8,576 nucleotides of DNA from a bacterium (GTDB lineage Archaea > Nanoarchaeota > Nanoarchaeia > Woesearchaeales > UBA10216), in NCBI GenBank assembly GCA_024206195.1, contig JAAGZO010000203.1:1-8576 (forward strand), read 5' to 3'. Made by a program: the position numbers and the translations under genes. The notes under the pieces were generated by a model. The model was given only the letters and a program-made list of their open reading frames with translations, did not search any database and was not told where the DNA came from. Shown in pieces: positions 6,883-8,576 of the stretch; positions within the stretch are counted from its first letter, which is position 1; each line of letters opens with the position of its first letter.

Positions 6883-7797
6883 ATGACTACTATTACACCA
6901 ACTAAAACATATATGTCTACTGACTTTCCAAAACTTGGGGCAATGGCTCCTATGAAACCAAAACGTTATCTACGCATCAGCTTAACAAACAAAAAAAGAG
7001 TTAAGATGTCCCCAAATGATCTGGGATTCGTTACGCGTATGGATAAGCTCAAAGCTCACTGCTATTCTGGACATGATCATGGTACCACCAGAACAGCTGC
7101 ATACGAGAAACTCCAAGACAGAGATGAAATGGCTAAGCGTCTTACGAAAACTCGGCTCTGCTGGTCTGTAGAGAAAGGAGTCCCTTGTCCGCATGGTGAA
7201 GACAAGTGTAAATTTGCTCATACAAAGAAAGACGTGCGCATGGCGCCGTGTCTCTTTGGAGAGCGCTGTCGTTTTGTGGAATGGGATGGTTCAGCTTATT
7301 GCAATAAGTCGAATCATCGACAGTGCCCGTATAATCATCCAGAAGAGAGTCGTGAAAACTGGGAAAAGCGTACGGGTTTAGATAAAGTTCATATCCCAAA
7401 AAAATCTACAAACAAGGTGACAGATATGATACCTACTCAAGTCAAGAACAAAAAAAACGTAGCAATTGTACCTACTCATCTCAAGATTAAATCTTGGGGA
7501 ACTCGTCGACCAAAGTTGGGTTTTGAGTACAAAGATCTCTTAAACAAGAAAAATTCAGATACTATCAAGCAAGAATCCAAACAAGACCAAGGTGAGGAAT
7601 CAGAGAAGGATGAGGAAGAAGTTGAAGAGGAAGAAGTTGAAGAGGAATCAGAGAAGGATGAGGAAGAAGTTGAAGAGAATGAAGAGAATGAAGAAGAAGA
7701 TCATGTTTGCTATACAGTTCCTAAAGCTATCGCTATGGCTACCCTTGAGGTAGCACTTGCAGCTGGGGCCACTAAGATAACTATTACTATTATTTAA
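6883..7797 (+). CDS. Tandem CCCH zinc-finger protein with acidic C-terminal region
   Basis: A 304-residue protein, complete, starting at ATG 6883; probable RNA-binding regulator with unknown target. Finger 1 (7159-7221) is C-x8-C-x6-C-x3-H with lead-in KTRLC. After nine residues, finger 2 (7249-7338) is a stretched C-x5-C-x18-C-x3-H with an extra Cys and His, followed by PEESRENWEKRTGL. Lead-in, nine-residue spacing and post-finger sequence all match the gene ending at 2120, so the two are paralogues. The N-terminal ~85 residues are basic and contain no recognised domain. After finger 2 comes a basic stretch, then a Glu-rich block (7594-7707), then a 26-residue tail starting VP at 7717 that aligns without gaps to the tail of the first CCCH protein. 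The third finger and Lys-rich repeats of that protein are absent. A hairpin lies 78 bases past the stop. Confidence 0.92.
   Translation: MTTITPTKTYMSTDFPKLGAMAPMKPKRYLRISLTNKKRVKMSPNDLGFVTRMDKLKAHCYSGHDHGTTRTAAYEKLQDRDEMAKRLTKTRLCWSVEKGVPCPHGEDKCKFAHTKKDVRMAPCLFGERCRFVEWDGSAYCNKSNHRQCPYNHPEESRENWEKRTGLDKVHIPKKSTNKVTDMIPTQVKNKKNVAIVPTHLKIKSWGTRRPKLGFEYKDLLNKKNSDTIKQESKQDQGEESEKDEEEVEEEEVEEESEKDEEEVEENEENEEEDHVCYTVPKAIAMATLEVALAAGATKITITII
7594..7677 (+). repeat. 48-bp-period acidic in-frame repeat
   Basis: A 36-bp sequence encoding EESEKDEEEVEE occurs identically at 7594-7629 and 7642-7677, separated by 12 bp encoding EEVE. Further Glu/Asn codons follow to about 7707. The tract occupies the position that the Lys-rich repeats fill in the paralogous CCCH protein. 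Confidence 0.9.
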
Positions 7798-7946
7798 ATA
7801 AAGCAAAAAATTAGGCAATGGAGGTGAATTTAGTTCATCACAGGATGAAGCGATGGTTGGGGCTTCGTCTATCATATAACCACACCCGTATCGGGTGTGG
7901 TTATTTTGCGTTTCCTTCGCACAAATAGTGAATACAAAAAGATAAT
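7798..7946. other. Convergent intergenic spacer
   Basis: This spacer separates the stops of the second CCCH gene (+) and the right-edge gene (-). It holds a strong hairpin (7876-7904) and a weaker potential stem just before it: 7843-7851 with 7862-7870, nine pairs including two G-T wobbles and a 10-base loop. No gene was found in it. Confidence 0.75.
7876..7904. terminator. Strong palindromic hairpin at the convergent gene junction
   Basis: ATAACCACACCCG (7876-7888) pairs perfectly over 13 bp with CGGGTGTGGTTAT (7892-7904) around a 3-base TAT loop. It begins 78 bases past the + strand CCCH stop and ends 42 bases before the - strand stop at 7947. Its stem contains the same AACCACACC/GGTGTGGTT core as the hairpin at 2208-2234. 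A bidirectional 3'-end signal, as in mimivirus-type transcript ends, is the likeliest role; a protein-binding site is an alternative. Confidence 0.8.
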
Positions 7947-8576
7947 TTAGATAAGAGGACCAGCTGGGATTCCTCCAGTAGGATATCCATCACCAACTGA
8001 ATTCTGCGTATCTCCTTGTACAATAGTTACAAGTGCTTTAAATGTTCCAGAAATGTTGGTGGCTGCTACTCCGGGTTTCGTACGAAAACTCATGTTAACA
8101 TAACGCGGTGCATCACCTGGAAATTCTCTATTACAGAAAGGTACTTCTTTAGCGATAGTTTGGGTAAAGGGTGTCATAATTCTATTAAATTGATAGTTAT
8201 AACTATGAATATCACTGGCAGTAAATACTTTAGGACCAACTTGTCCAGATAAATAATCAGAAGAAGATACATTAGAAAGCATTCCTCCGGTTTGAACCAA
8301 TGCTGCAAGATTCTCACCATCATCTCTAGTTAAGCCCCCATCTAAATCAGACCAAACTACACTTTTCACAAAGCAATTTAACGGAAGCCTTCCACATTCT
8401 ACAGAAGCCCATGCTCCTGGAGTGCCACCTCCTGCTGCACCAAGAGGTAATAAATCCAATTTTACTTGAAATTCTAGAAATTGAATATTACCAGCGGCAT
8501 ATTCAGCAATAACTGCTTTAGAACTATTGAAACTTTTCAAACTACTAAAAGCTTCACCAGTTGACCCACCTGGGAT
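7947..8576 (-). CDS. Hypothetical protein, N-terminus outside the window
   Basis: The frame is open to the right edge: 209 residues before the TAA at 7947-7949, and the sequence begins in mid-frame (IPGGSTGEAF...). A TTG at 8540 is the only start-like codon near the edge and is unlikely to be the real start. I do not recognise the family. The protein is rich in Gly, Ala, Ser, Val and Thr, with alternating hydrophobic stretches (for example FLEFQVKLDLLPLG and YVNMSFRTKPG) that suggest beta structure. It has few cysteines, no membrane segment, and a Gly/Pro-rich C-terminus ending GGIPAGPLI. A soluble beta-rich, perhaps virion structural, protein is possible, but that is a guess. Convergent with the second CCCH gene; the hairpin at 7876-7904 would lie in its 3' region. 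Confidence 0.8.
   Translation of the reverse strand: MPGGSTGEAFSSLKSFNSSKAVIAEYAAGNIQFLEFQVKLDLLPLGAAGGGTPGAWASVECGRLPLNCFVKSVVWSDLDGGLTRDDGENLAALVQTGGMLSNVSSSDYLSGQVGPKVFTASDIHSYNYQFNRIMTPFTQTIAKEVPFCNREFPGDAPRYVNMSFRTKPGVAATNISGTFKALVTIVQGDTQNSVGDGYPTGGIPAGPLI

Noticed and set aside
8538..8540. TTG at 8540 as the start of the right-edge gene.
   Set aside because: The frame stays open for 12 more codons to the window edge, so the start is most likely outside.
7947..8576. Naming the right-edge protein a major capsid protein.
   Set aside because: Its composition suggests beta structure, but I see no motif specific to a capsid family, and the N-terminal part is missing.

Overview
The window looks like part of a large eukaryotic DNA virus genome (Nucleocytoviricota). 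The case rests on tightly packed intron-less genes with short AT-rich spacers, tandem CCCH zinc-finger proteins of a type I associate with giant viruses, membrane-anchored phospholipase D-like proteins with eukaryotic extracellular modules (EGF-like, probable PAN/apple), and strong palindromic hairpins where genes converge. I cannot place it in a family from sequence alone; a mimivirus-like relative is one possibility. No rRNA, tRNA, CRISPR array, insertion sequence or replication origin was seen.

Layout, left to right. (1) A + strand CCCH zinc-finger gene, cut by the left edge and ending at 2120, carries a lysine-rich coiled region, three CCCH fingers and a nested 78-bp/30-bp minisatellite. 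(2) A 211-bp convergent spacer holds a 10-bp-stem hairpin (2208-2234). (3) A - strand gene (2332-4524) encodes an N-terminally anchored PLD-superfamily protein with two complete HKD motifs. (4) A 46-bp divergent spacer is centred on a TATA-like palindrome. (5) A + strand gene (4571-6790) encodes a second PLD-like protein with one damaged and one intact HKD motif, EGF-like repeats and a C-terminal membrane anchor. (6) A 92-bp spacer holds a 25-bp tandem repeat and a TATA-like box. (7) A second, shorter + strand CCCH gene (6883-7797) is a paralogue of the first. (8) A 149-bp convergent spacer holds a 13-bp-stem hairpin whose core matches the first hairpin. (9) A - strand gene of unknown function is cut by the right edge.

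The arrangement is CCCH - hairpin - divergent PLD pair - CCCH - hairpin. The two CCCH proteins share finger spacing, a sequence after finger 2, and a 26-residue C-terminal tail, but carry opposite charge blocks (Lys-rich against Glu-rich). They are plausible RNA-binding regulators. The two PLD proteins have mirror-image membrane topologies, each with a recently duplicated cysteine-rich stalk beside its anchor, and probably act at a membrane or virion surface. A functional link between the CCCH and PLD genes is inferred from position only.
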